A stretch of 64,000 nucleotides of DNA from Mycobacterium ahvazicum (GTDB taxonomy: Bacteria; Actinomycetota; Actinomycetes; Mycobacteriales; Mycobacteriaceae). The number at the start of each line of letters is the position of its first letter. Position 1 is the stretch's first letter. Below the pieces are notes generated by a model. That model had not been told where the DNA came from and ran no database searches. It worked only from the letters and a program-made list of their open reading frames with translations. The stretch spans positions 1,426,001 through 1,490,000 of the forward strand of contig NZ_FXEG02000003.1 of the NCBI RefSeq assembly GCF_900176255.2. The letters run 5' to 3'. The position numbers were made by a program, and so were the translations under genes. Positions 42,712 to 51,462 of the stretch are shown in pieces.

Positions 42712-43952
42712 TCCTTGCCGTGTCGCACCTGATTGAACGGCACTCCTCGGTCGGCAGCGTATTCACGCGGGAAGCCCAGCACCCGCTCCCCGATCACGTT
42801 GCGCGCCATCTCCGTTGTGCCGCCGCCGATGGCGACGCTCTGCCGCACCAGGTACCGCAGTCCGGCCTCCAGGCCGTCGCCGGCCTCCCCGACCACACCG
42901 GCCGCTCCCGCGACCGCCACCGCGGTGTCGACGTCCACCTGCACGGTCTCGGCGTGGAACAGCCGAATCAGCGTGCCGGCCGCCGGAGGCAGCACACCGT
43001 CGCGGACGTTGCGCGACACGTGTTCGATCAGCTGCTCGGCCACCGCCCGATGCACCAACGCCCGGCCGGCCATCTCCCGCAGACGTTCGTTGTCGGCCTG
43101 ACCGGTCTTGGCCAAAAGCGCAACGTAGTCAATAGGATTGGCGTTGCCGCCCTCGCTGCCGCTGCCGCTGGCGAACTCCGAACCCTGACCGACTGCCCGC
43201 CGCTCGTGGTACAGCTGACGTGAGGCCACCGCCCAGCCGCCGTTGACCTCTCCTACCACGGCGTCGTCGCCGACGTCCACACCGTCGAAGAACTCCTCGC
43301 AGAACTCCGTGGAGCCGCTGAGCATGGTGATGTGGCGCAACGTGATGCCTGGGTGATCGATCGGCACCAGGAACATGGTCAAACCTTCATGCTTGGGCAC
43401 ATCCCAGTTGGTGCGGGCCAGGCACAGGCCGTAGTCGGCGGCGAACGCGCTGGTGCTCCAGGTCTTGGCGCCGTTGATCACCCATCGGTCACCGCGCCGT
43501 TCGGCCCGGGTGATGACGCCGGCCAGATCCGATCCGCCGCTGGGTTCGCTCAGCAGCTGCACCAGCACCTCGTCGCCGCGCAGTGCTGCGGCGATGTGTT
43601 GCTTCTTCTGCTCTTCGGTACCGGTGTCGAGCAGGGTGGCACAGCAGATGGTGAACGTCGGGATATTGAGGATCAAAGGCAGCTCGTAGCAAAGGGATTC
43701 GTCGTCGAACGCCTTCTGGTAGGTGTAATCCAGACCCAGGCCGCCGTATTCGCGCGGGAAGCAGATGCCGGCGAATCCGCCCTCGTAGAGCCGCTTTTGC
43801 AGTTCCCGGGCACGTTTCCAGGCGTCCCCGTCGTCCCGGGGCGCAGCCGGCGGCGAATCGGGGTCGATGGGCGGCATATTGTCCGCCAACCACACTCGGG
43901 CGCGGGCGGCGAATTCTGCGACGGATTCCGTCGGCGTCTGGTCGTGCGTCAT
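42708..43952 (-). CDS. Acyl-CoA dehydrogenase (alpha type)
   Basis: A 414-residue flavoprotein with LSEPSGGSDLAGV, NGAKTWSTSAFAADYG and the C-terminal GGGTTEMARNVIGERVLG. FAD and substrate elements look complete. It overlaps the upstream 383-residue chain by four bases (ATGA), and the two look like another heteromeric pair. The long insertion RQLYHERRAVGQGSEFASG and neighbouring Gly/Ser residues lies in the C-terminal half. It is convergent with the sigma-regulator gene. Confidence 0.93.
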   Translation of the reverse strand: MTHDQTPTESVAEFAARARVWLADNMPPIDPDSPPAAPRDDGDAWKRARELQKRLYEGGFAGICFPREYGGLGLDYTYQKAFDDESLCYELPLILNIPTFTICCATLLDTGTEEQKKQHIAAALRGDEVLVQLLSEPSGGSDLAGVITRAERRGDRWVINGAKTWSTSAFAADYGLCLARTNWDVPKHEGLTMFLVPIDHPGITLRHITMLSGSTEFCEEFFDGVDVGDDAVVGEVNGGWAVASRQLYHERRAVGQGSEFASGSGSEGGNANPIDYVALLAKTGQADNERLREMAGRALVHRAVAEQLIEHVSRNVRDGVLPPAAGTLIRLFHAETVQVDVDTAVAVAGAAGVVGEAGDGLEAGLRYLVRQSVAIGGGTTEMARNVIGERVLGFPREYAADRGVPFNQVRHGKD

Positions 43953-45100
43953 TTCGCGGTACGGCCGGCTTTCTCTGAGTCATACACCCGCAAGTTGTGT
44001 TCTTCCGGGGTGCCGAACATGGCGCGGTACAACGTAACTCGCCTCAGGTAGAGGTGCAGGTCGTGTTCCCAGGTGACACCGATGCCGCCATGCATCTGCA
44101 CACAACCCTGGACGATCCGCCCCGCCATCTCGGAAACATAGGATTTCGCGACGCTGGCCGACAGGCCCGCGTCGGGGGCGCGGTCGGCGACGTCGGCAAC
44201 CGCCGCCGCCGTGGTGGCGCGGCACGCTTCCAGCCACAGCTTCATGTCGGCGAAGCCGTGTTTGAGCGCTTGGTAGGACGCCAGCGGCCGGCCGAATGTG
44301 TGCCGGTCCAGCGCCCACTGGACGGTGAAGTCGAACACCGTTTGCACAATGCCGACCACCTCGGCGCACTGCAGAACCACAGCGATCTGGCTCTGGCGGT
44401 CGATCAGCGCGGCGGACTCGGCGGCGCTGCCGATGGCCGCGGACGAGTCCACGACCACGCCGTCGAAATGCACTCGCGCGTATTGCTTGACCAAGTCGAC
44501 CGACTGCTGGGGCTCGACCCGAACCCCGGGCGCGTCCGTCGGGACCAGGAACTGACGAACCTCGTCACCGCAGCGCGCCACCACGAGCAGCAGGCCGCTC
44601 TGGGCACCGGCCTCGACGCGGTCCTTGGTGCCATCAAGACGGTACCTGCGATAGCCGGCATCGGCCTGGGTGGCTGTCACCGACGGATCCAGTGGCCGCC
44701 AGCCACGTCCGGGTTCCGAGACCGCCCAGGAGGCCACGGTTTCGCCGGAGATCAACTCCTCGATGACCGCCGCGTGTGACTGCGCATCGGCACTTTCGGC
44801 GAGCGCGGTAAGCACGACACTGACCGGGTACAGCGGGCCGGGTGCGACGGTCTTGCCGAGCAGCTCGGCGACCGAGGCCAGATCCGCGACGCCACTCTCC
44901 GAGACGCTGCCGCCGCCCAACTCCTCCGGAACCAGCAGGCCGGTCCAGCCGAGCTCCGCGGCGCGCCGCCACCAGGCCGGGTCGAAGGAAACCCCCGCGG
45001 CGTGCAGCTCCCGCACGCGCGACAGCGGCGCTTCCTTCTGCAGAAACGATTGGGTTGTCGAGACGAAGAGCGCCTTTTCGGGCGTGTCCACGGCCGTCAT
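43949..45100 (-). CDS. Acyl-CoA dehydrogenase (beta type)
   Basis: A 383-residue chain with DRHTFGRPLASYQALKHG and the MHGGIGVTWEHDLHLYLRR segment holding the Glu that serves as catalytic base in such pairs. The middle domain is shorter on recognisable flavin contacts than its partner. It heads the two-gene minus-strand operon. Upstream, a TTAGCAA half-site at 45161-45167 resembles the half-sites of the island palindrome. The substrate is unknown. Confidence 0.92.
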   Translation of the reverse strand: MTAVDTPEKALFVSTTQSFLQKEAPLSRVRELHAAGVSFDPAWWRRAAELGWTGLLVPEELGGGSVSESGVADLASVAELLGKTVAPGPLYPVSVVLTALAESADAQSHAAVIEELISGETVASWAVSEPGRGWRPLDPSVTATQADAGYRRYRLDGTKDRVEAGAQSGLLLVVARCGDEVRQFLVPTDAPGVRVEPQQSVDLVKQYARVHFDGVVVDSSAAIGSAAESAALIDRQSQIAVVLQCAEVVGIVQTVFDFTVQWALDRHTFGRPLASYQALKHGFADMKLWLEACRATTAAAVADVADRAPDAGLSASVAKSYVSEMAGRIVQGCVQMHGGIGVTWEHDLHLYLRRVTLYRAMFGTPEEHNLRVYDSEKAGRTAK

Positions 45101-45221
45101 GACACCGACCGACCCTTCCGCGCCATTCGGTCGCCGCCGCCAAGAATCACGTTCTCGATATTAGCAAATGACAATACCGTAAGCGGTACCGGAGTTCGGT
45201 CGCACTTACCCGATCGAGGTG

Positions 45222-46187
45222 TTACATCGCGAACACGCGGCGCACTGACTGCGCGTGCAATGCCCGGTTCTCTTGTGAGACGACCCAGTCCGGCACCAGC
45301 GAATCGAAGCCGTTGAATGTCGCGGCGATGACATGCAATTCGGTGTGGACGAAGGCATGCAGCAGCCGGTTGGCATAGTCGATGGCTTCGTCGCGACACG
45401 GGTCGATCTCCGAGCAGCTGATCAACGTGGGCGGCAGGCCCTCCAGGTTCGCCCGGTGCGCCGGAACATGTTGACCGCTGGCGCTGGCCGGCCCCAGGTA
45501 GTGACCCCACGCCCGGCTCACCGCCGGACCGTTGAGCCCCGGCGTGCGCTGAAACTCGCGCCGCGACGGCGTGGCATCGCTGTCCAGCATCGGCTGGTGC
45601 AGGATCTGCATCCGGATCTGTGGCCCCTCGGCGTCGAACATCCGCTGCGCCAGGCTCGCGACCAGGGCGGCACCCGCATCCCGGCCCATCACGGCCAGCC
45701 GGCCGGTGTCGACGTTCAGCTCGGCACAGTTTCGGATGGCGTAGTACAAACCCGCCTCGACGTCGTCGATCGCCGCCGGGGCCGGATTCTCCGGAGCCAG
45801 CCGGTAGTCGACCGAAACCACCAGACAACCGCCCTCGCGAGCCAGCTCCACGCATGCCGCGTGGTCCGTGTCCAGGTTGCCGGACACGAAGCCCCCGCCG
45901 TGGGCGTAGACCAGCAACGGCGCCCCCGAGTCACCCTCGATGGGTCCCCGGTAGAAGCGGAGGTTCAGCTGCTGGGCGCCCGGGCCGGAGATCGGGCGGG
46001 TGTCGATGGTCACGCCCTCGGTGTCGACTGCCGCGGCACGCTCGGCGGCGGCCCGGTTGGCCTGCTCTCGCTCGGCGGACAGTGTCTCGGTACGGAATTC
46101 GACGATGCCCACCTCGCCGGCGGCGTCGCGCAGCACCGGGTCGAGGCGGTTAATGCCTTGCGGGCGGGTCAGATCCGTTTGCGTCAT
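45222..46187 (-). CDS. HSL-family alpha/beta-hydrolase lacking the catalytic Ser and His
   Basis: A 321-residue hormone-sensitive-lipase-type fold. The oxyanion loop HGGGF is intact (His96). The nucleophile elbow, normally GDSAGG, reads GRDAGA with Asp170 in the Ser place; the codon is GAT on the coding strand. The acid loop EIDPCRDEA is kept, but the catalytic His, normally in HGF, is Asn292 in FNGFDS. It is therefore predicted inactive as an esterase. Such folds can work as binding or regulatory proteins; GID1, a plant receptor of the same fold, is a precedent. It is a single gene before the amidohydrolase operon. Confidence 0.88.
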   Translation of the reverse strand: MTQTDLTRPQGINRLDPVLRDAAGEVGIVEFRTETLSAEREQANRAAAERAAAVDTEGVTIDTRPISGPGAQQLNLRFYRGPIEGDSGAPLLVYAHGGGFVSGNLDTDHAACVELAREGGCLVVSVDYRLAPENPAPAAIDDVEAGLYYAIRNCAELNVDTGRLAVMGRDAGAALVASLAQRMFDAEGPQIRMQILHQPMLDSDATPSRREFQRTPGLNGPAVSRAWGHYLGPASASGQHVPAHRANLEGLPPTLISCSEIDPCRDEAIDYANRLLHAFVHTELHVIAATFNGFDSLVPDWVVSQENRALHAQSVRRVFAM

Positions 46188-46325
46188 ACCCTCTCAACTT
46201 TCGGGCTTATGGTGCGGGCCTGGCGGGAGGCCCTGTCGGAAACCATAGTCAAGGTAGACCTGGTCAGCCGCGAGCCGTCACACCGCCGCAGCTGCGGGTA
46301 ACCGGAGACTGGCCCGGAGGGCGGC

Positions 46326-47489
46326 TCAGCTGCCCGGAGTGGCCGCCTCGCCGGGGAGTGCCTGGACCGTGGCCGGCAACCCGTAAAGAGCCGTCGCGTT
46401 CCCGCGCATGATCCGTTCCCGCTGCTCGGCGGGGAACCGGTTGATCGCATACGCCGGCGAGTCGTAGCTCCAGTGCGGGTAGTCGGTGGAGAACATCAGA
46501 TTGTCGCCCAGGTCCATCATTTCCAGGTACTCGCGGAACTCGACGGTGTCGACGTCTTCCAGCGGCTGGGTAGTGAAGCGGACATGCTCGCGCACGTAGT
46601 CCGACGGACGGCGTCGCACGTGCGGCAGGTCGGCGCGGCGGGCCTCCCAGATCCGGTCCATGCGTGACATCACCGGCATCGCCCAGGTGAAGCCGCCCTC
46701 GATGAAGACCACCCGTAGATCGGGGTGCCGATCGAAGGCGCCGTCGAACACCAGGCTCATCAGATGCGAGACATACAGCAGCGGCCAGGACGCGAAGAAG
46801 TCGTGCCAGTGCGCGGGATTGCCAACCGGGTAGAGGGGGATCAACTCGAACGGCGTCTGCCCCATCAGATGCGTGGAGATCGGGAGTCCGTTGCGCGACG
46901 CGGCTTCGTAGAGCGGATCGAAATGCGGGTTGCCGAACGGGATTCCGCGGGTCTGCGGCGTCATCAGCACCTGCGCCATATAGGGATGGCCGGCCCAGCG
47001 TTCGACCTCACGCGCCGCCTGCTCCGGTGTCTGCGCGCTGACGCTGATCGACCCGCGCCAGCGACCGTGCGCGTTGTGCTTGTCCAGCCACACGTCGGCG
47101 AGCCAGTCGTTGTAGGTCGACTTCAGCACATGTTCGGCCTGCGGCAGCTGCGCGTCGCACATCGGTTCCAGCGACGCGATGCTGACGCCGGCGTCGACGA
47201 GCAGTTGCTTGGCGGCGTAGTCCGGGTCGCTACCCGCTACGCCGCCGCCCGGCGGCCACGAGTCCATGCGCAGCGACGACGTTTTGAACGCGTCCGGGGT
47301 GTCGTAGAAATACGACATCGGGCCGACCGCATTTCCGGTGGGCCAGATCTTGTCCACCCATTCGGCGGGCGCGTAGGACTTGAGCACGTCGGTCGAGACG
47401 GGCAGCGGATGCACGTCGGTGTCGACGATGCTGACCGCGATTTCGTCGTTCTGGTCCGTCGAGTCCTCGACTCGTTCGATGGTGGTCAT
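46326..47489 (-). CDS. Amidohydrolase-2 family hydrolase (intact copy of the pair)
   Basis: A 387-residue TIM barrel starting MTTIERVEDST. Metal motif DTDVHPLP, the later THLMGQTP and HPDLRVVFIEGG, and the catalytic Asp in FSTDYPHW are present. The frame extends upstream to 48431 but only as an out-of-phase shadow of the neighbouring gene. Its ATG overlaps the upstream stop by one base (TGATG), so it is translated together with its paralogue. The pair shares HPDL/LPNL, the YPHWS core and C-terminal AEQR segments, indicating tandem duplication. Confidence 0.92.
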   Translation of the reverse strand: MTTIERVEDSTDQNDEIAVSIVDTDVHPLPVSTDVLKSYAPAEWVDKIWPTGNAVGPMSYFYDTPDAFKTSSLRMDSWPPGGGVAGSDPDYAAKQLLVDAGVSIASLEPMCDAQLPQAEHVLKSTYNDWLADVWLDKHNAHGRWRGSISVSAQTPEQAAREVERWAGHPYMAQVLMTPQTRGIPFGNPHFDPLYEAASRNGLPISTHLMGQTPFELIPLYPVGNPAHWHDFFASWPLLYVSHLMSLVFDGAFDRHPDLRVVFIEGGFTWAMPVMSRMDRIWEARRADLPHVRRRPSDYVREHVRFTTQPLEDVDTVEFREYLEMMDLGDNLMFSTDYPHWSYDSPAYAINRFPAEQRERIMRGNATALYGLPATVQALPGEAATPGS

Positions 47490-48547
47490 CAGACACGCTC
47501 CTTGAGTCCGTATAGCTCGTGCGCGTTTCGCCACAACACCTTGTCGCGCTGCTCGGCGTCGAGCCCCTGGGCCGCCACGTCCGGCGACGAGGTCGACCAG
47601 TGCGGGTAGCTCGACCCGTACATCAGCAGGTCGGTCTTGCCGGAAAACTCCATCCAGCGCGGCGTCTGGGCCGTCTCGAGCGGCCCGTCGAAGGCCGACG
47701 AGCAGAACCGCACATGGCCAGGCAGGTATTCGCTGGGATAGCGGTCGACCCAGGGCGTCTGGTCGCGCATCGACAGCCAGAAGGTGTCCAGCCGCCACAT
47801 CAGCGGGGTGAGGATGTCGTAGCCGCCGTCGGCGAACACGAATTTGAGATTGGGCAGCCGGCCGAACACGCCCTCGATGATCAGCGTGGCCAGATGCACG
47901 AAATAGTTCAGCGGCATGAACGCCGCGTACCCCGGGTAGGTGTGGGCGTGGCCGGCGAATGTCGGCGCATGGTCGACGCCGTTGCCGCCGTTGATGTGCA
48001 CCGCGACGGGTAGGCCGTGGGCGGCCGCCGCCTCCCAGATCGGCTCGAACATCGGCTTGCCGTAGGGCTCGCGCGACTGCATCGGAATGCCGACCTGCAC
48101 CAGTTTGGGGTGATCGGCGAGGCGTTCGATCTCGGCGACCGCGCCGCGCGGGTCCTCGGGGTTGACCCGGATGGTGCCTCGAAACCGGTCCGCGTATCGG
48201 TGGGTGGTGTCGGGCTCGAGCCATCGGTCCAGCAGCCAGTCGTTGACCGCGGCGCAGATTCGGCTGTTGAGCAGGTAATCGGCGATATTGCCGCGGGTCA
48301 GCGGGTTCAGGATGGCGTAATCCACTCCGGTGTCTTCGAAGAGATGGCGGCCGACGGTCTCGGGATCGGAGCCCGGGTACTGCTCGCCGTAGAGATCCTG
48401 GCGATAGTCGCCACCCGGGGCCTGATACCACTGCTGCTCGACGTCGGGGATCGCCCGCAGCTGATGCGCGTCGGACAGGTAGCGCCGAATCTCGGCGTTG
48501 TAGCGGAAGTGCGGCTGCACATTGGTGTCGATGACGGGCGTGCTCAT
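47489..48547 (-). CDS. Degenerate amidohydrolase-2 paralogue
   Basis: A 352-residue protein starting MSTPVIDTNVQPHF. Compared with the downstream paralogue, the metal motif D-x-H is changed (DTDVHP becomes DTNVQP: His to Gln at residue 11, and Asp to Asn at 9), and the catalytic Asp of S-D-Y-P-H-W is Ser313 (GSSYPHW). Fold, length and other segments are kept, so this is not a decaying pseudogene but probably a non-catalytic subunit of a heteromer with the intact copy. The start is set by ATG 48547, overlapping the Rieske stop by four bases; an upstream extension to 48664 lacks a ribosome site. Confidence 0.88.
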   Translation of the reverse strand: MSTPVIDTNVQPHFRYNAEIRRYLSDAHQLRAIPDVEQQWYQAPGGDYRQDLYGEQYPGSDPETVGRHLFEDTGVDYAILNPLTRGNIADYLLNSRICAAVNDWLLDRWLEPDTTHRYADRFRGTIRVNPEDPRGAVAEIERLADHPKLVQVGIPMQSREPYGKPMFEPIWEAAAAHGLPVAVHINGGNGVDHAPTFAGHAHTYPGYAAFMPLNYFVHLATLIIEGVFGRLPNLKFVFADGGYDILTPLMWRLDTFWLSMRDQTPWVDRYPSEYLPGHVRFCSSAFDGPLETAQTPRWMEFSGKTDLLMYGSSYPHWSTSSPDVAAQGLDAEQRDKVLWRNAHELYGLKERV

Positions 48548-48903
48548 GCGGTCAGGTACACCTCCCCGTCGGTGACGTCGACGTGGTACGTCCGGATCCG
48601 ACGCTTCGGATCGGCGAGGTTCTGACCCGTCGTCACGTCGAATTCCCAATTGTGCCAAGGGCATCGGACGATCTGGCCGTCACGCACCCGGCGTATCCCG
48701 CCGGGTTCCTCCGGCGCCGCTTCGGTGGTACCCCCGAGCAAACCCAGACACAGCGGGGCGCCTTCGTGCGAGCAGTAGTTCACGATCGCGTACAGCGCGC
48801 CGTGCACGTTGTAGACGCCGACCCCGAACTTGCCGACGTCGACGAGTTTCATCCCGCCGGGCGGCAGCTCATCGAGGGAGCACACGAAACGCCGCTGGGC
48901 CAC
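48544..48903 (-). CDS. Rieske-type [2Fe-2S] ferredoxin
   Basis: A 119-residue single-domain Rieske ferredoxin. Cluster ligands are in YCSHEGAPLC (Cys-x-His) and RCPWHNWEF (Cys-x2-His). It heads the amidohydrolase operon (ATGA overlap with the degenerate paralogue) and is divergent from a P450. It could pass electrons to the P450 or to one of the Rieske oxygenases in the first island, which lack their own ferredoxin. Confidence 0.92.
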   Translation of the reverse strand: MAQRRFVCSLDELPPGGMKLVDVGKFGVGVYNVHGALYAIVNYCSHEGAPLCLGLLGGTTEAAPEEPGGIRRVRDGQIVRCPWHNWEFDVTTGQNLADPKRRIRTYHVDVTDGEVYLTA

Positions 48904-49004
48904 TCGAGAATCACCGCCTCCGGGACCTATCCAGGACCTATCCAGGACCTATGCAGATCAATACTGTGCTCGTTACGGTAACCACCACAAGCCGTTGGGC
49001 TTCG

Positions 49005-49029
49005 TTGCTATTTATATTATGATAGCGAA
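49005..49029. promoter_or_regulatory. Palindromic operator candidate TTGCTAT-N10-ATAGCGAA
   Basis: An exact match, at all 15 fixed positions, to 12599-12623. It lies in the 176-bp divergent gap between the Rieske ferredoxin and the P450, 51 bp before the P450 ATG. Confidence 0.6.
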
Positions 49030-49079
49030 AATCCGCTCGGATAGATCCCCGCCTTTCCGGTTGCCCAGGAGGAGCGCTT

Positions 49080-50306
49080 ATGCCGCTAAGCACCGACCCC
49101 GTCGGCCAGCCCGTCACACTCGATTTCACCGGTGAAACCAGCCCGTATCCGTTTTTCGAATACATGAGGCGCACCGATCCGGTCTGGCACGGCGCGCTCG
49201 GTGACCACTCGCAGATGCCGGAAGAACTGCGGCCGAGCGACGAGTGGGTGCTGTTCGGATATGACGGCGTATTTCAGGCATTCCGCGACGACCGGGTCTT
49301 CACGTCGGCCGCCTACGACAAGACGATCGGTTTGGTGATGGGCCACACCATCTTGGCGATGGGCGGCAAGGAACACCACGACCACCGCAGCTTGGTGGCC
49401 AAGGCGTTTCGGGCCACCGCGCTGGAACGCTGGGAGCCCTCGGTCATCGGCCCGGTATGCGATCAGCTCATCGACGAGATCAAGAACGACTGCCACGCCG
49501 ACCTGGTGCAGGCGCTGACGTTCGAGTTCCCGACCCGGATCATCTCGGTGCTGCTCGGACTTCCGCCCGAGGATCTCGACATGTTCCGGCGGCTGTCGCT
49601 CGACCTCATCTCGATTCCGACCGACATCGTGGCGGGGCTCAATGCCGCCACTGAGTTGCAGGGTTACTTCCTCGAGCAGGTCGAGCAGCGGCGCCGCAAA
49701 CGCACCAACGACATCATCGGCGACCTGGTCGCCGCCGAGATCGACGGCGAGAAGCTCACCGACGACGCGATCATCGCGTTCCTGCGCTTGCTGCTGCCCG
49801 CCGGGCTGGAAACCACCTACCGCTCGTCGGGCAACCTGCTGTATCTGCTGCTGAACCACCCCGACCAACTGGAGATGGTCCGCCAGGACCGGGCCCTGAT
49901 CCCGGCCGCCATCGAAGAGGGCCTGCGCGTCGAGACACCACTGACGATGGTCATGCGCACCACCACCGAGGAAGTCGAAATCGGCGGCAAGACAATCCCG
50001 GCCGGCGCCCAGGTCGACATGTGCATGGGCTCGGCCAACCGCGACGAAAGCCGTTGGCCCGACGCCAATCGCTTCGACATCCACCGCCCGCGCAGCTCCC
50101 ACATCGCGTTCGCCGGCGGCATCCACATGTGCCTCGGTATGCATCTGGCCCGGCTGGAAACCCGGGTGATGCTGAACAGCCTGCTCGACCGGGTCGAGAA
50201 CCTCGCGTTCGTTCCCGACGACGGCACCGGCGAGGAGTCCAGGATCGTCGGCCTGATTTTCCGGTCGCCGAACAAACTTCCCGTCACGTTCACCCCGGCC
50301 GCATGA
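49080..50306 (+). CDS. Cytochrome P450
   Basis: A 408-residue P450 with I-helix AGLETT, a K-helix region where EEGLRVETP replaces the usual E-x2-R set, and the heme loop FAGGIHMCLGMHL with Cys351 as ligand. It is preceded by AGGAGCG. It overlaps the alcohol dehydrogenase start by four bases (ATGA), so hydroxylation may be followed directly by oxidation of the new alcohol. The electron donor could be the divergent Rieske ferredoxin, though such pairing would be unusual. Confidence 0.93.
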   Translation: MPLSTDPVGQPVTLDFTGETSPYPFFEYMRRTDPVWHGALGDHSQMPEELRPSDEWVLFGYDGVFQAFRDDRVFTSAAYDKTIGLVMGHTILAMGGKEHHDHRSLVAKAFRATALERWEPSVIGPVCDQLIDEIKNDCHADLVQALTFEFPTRIISVLLGLPPEDLDMFRRLSLDLISIPTDIVAGLNAATELQGYFLEQVEQRRRKRTNDIIGDLVAAEIDGEKLTDDAIIAFLRLLLPAGLETTYRSSGNLLYLLLNHPDQLEMVRQDRALIPAAIEEGLRVETPLTMVMRTTTEEVEIGGKTIPAGAQVDMCMGSANRDESRWPDANRFDIHRPRSSHIAFAGGIHMCLGMHLARLETRVMLNSLLDRVENLAFVPDDGTGEESRIVGLIFRSPNKLPVTFTPAA

Positions 50307-51460
50307 AAAGCCGCGCGGCGATCCTGCACGACGTCGGCGGGCCGTGGTCTGTCGAGGAATTCGAGTTGGACGCACCGCGCGCCGGCGAGGTGCTGGTCGA
50401 GATGGCCGCCGCCGGGATGTGCCACTCCGACGACCACATCCTCAAGGGCGACATGTCGGCGCCCAACGAAATGCTGCGTTCGCTGGGGCTGCCCACCATG
50501 TTCCCGATGATCGGCGGCCATGAGGGTTCGGGCGTCGTGCGTGAAGTCGGGGACGGGGTAACGGAATTCGTCCCGGGTGATCATGTCGTGATGTCGTTCG
50601 TCGCGGTGTGCGGGCAGTGTCGCTGGTGCGCCAGCGGCATGGAGTACATCTGCGACATGGGTGCCAGCGTGCTGACACCGGGCATGCCGACCGACGGCAC
50701 CTACCGCCACCACACCGCCGATGGCAAGCCACTGGGACATCTAGCGAAGGTGGGCGCGTTCTCCAAACACACTGTGGTGTCGACGAATTCACTGGTGAAG
50801 ATCGAGCCGCACCTGCCGCTGGCGCCCAGCGCGCTGCTTTCGTGTGCGATACCGACCGGGTTCGGCTCGGTGGCCAACCGCTCCAATATGCGACCGGGTG
50901 ACAGCGTCGTCGTGGTCGGCGTCGGCGGCATCGGTACCGGTGCGATTCAGGGGGCCCGCATCGGTGGCGCCGCGCAGATCGTCGCGGTCGATCCGGTGGA
51001 GTTCAAGCAGAAGTCGGCGCTCCAGTTCGGTGCCACCCACACCGCCGCAACCGCCGCCGAGGCAATGGATTTGGTGCGCGAGCTGACCTACGGCGTGATG
51101 GCCGACGCCGTCGTGGTCGCACCGTCGCTGATCACCCCCGACGATGTCCGCGACGCGGTGCGGCTCACCCGCAAGGGCGGGACCTGTGTGCTGACCGGCA
51201 TGACCTCGCAGTTGACCAGCTCGGTCAAGATCGAGCTGCAGGACTTCATCCTGTCGAACAAGACGCTGGCCGGCACCGTGTTCGGTTCGTGCAACCCCAA
51301 GGCCGATGTCTTCCGGTTGGCCCGCCTCTACCAGACCGGCCAGCTACAGCTCGACGAGATGATCACTCGGCGCTACCGGCTCGACGACATCAACGAGGCT
51401 TACGACGACCTGCTCAGCGGCAAGATCGTCCGGGGCATCATCGACTTCGGGATCGAGTGA
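50303..51460 (+). CDS. Zinc-dependent alcohol dehydrogenase (NDMA-dependent-type)
   Basis: A 385-residue medium-chain dehydrogenase. Catalytic zinc ligands are in GMCHSDDH and GGHEGSG, the structural zinc loop is CGQCRWCASGMEYIC, and the cofactor motif is VVVGVGGIGTGAI. Length and the inserted segment around GMPTDGTYRHHTADGKPL resemble the actinobacterial NDMA-dependent/Rossmann alcohol dehydrogenase family. It is translationally coupled to the P450. Confidence 0.93.
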   Translation: MKSRAAILHDVGGPWSVEEFELDAPRAGEVLVEMAAAGMCHSDDHILKGDMSAPNEMLRSLGLPTMFPMIGGHEGSGVVREVGDGVTEFVPGDHVVMSFVAVCGQCRWCASGMEYICDMGASVLTPGMPTDGTYRHHTADGKPLGHLAKVGAFSKHTVVSTNSLVKIEPHLPLAPSALLSCAIPTGFGSVANRSNMRPGDSVVVVGVGGIGTGAIQGARIGGAAQIVAVDPVEFKQKSALQFGATHTAATAAEAMDLVRELTYGVMADAVVVAPSLITPDDVRDAVRLTRKGGTCVLTGMTSQLTSSVKIELQDFILSNKTLAGTVFGSCNPKADVFRLARLYQTGQLQLDEMITRRYRLDDINEAYDDLLSGKIVRGIIDFGIE

Positions 51461-51462
51461 CG

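Noticed and set aside
46326..48431. A 701-codon frame fusing the amidohydrolase with upstream sequence
   Set aside because: The upstream part is an out-of-phase reading of the degenerate paralogue. The paralogue has its own good frame and motif set, and ATG 47489 is the sensible start.
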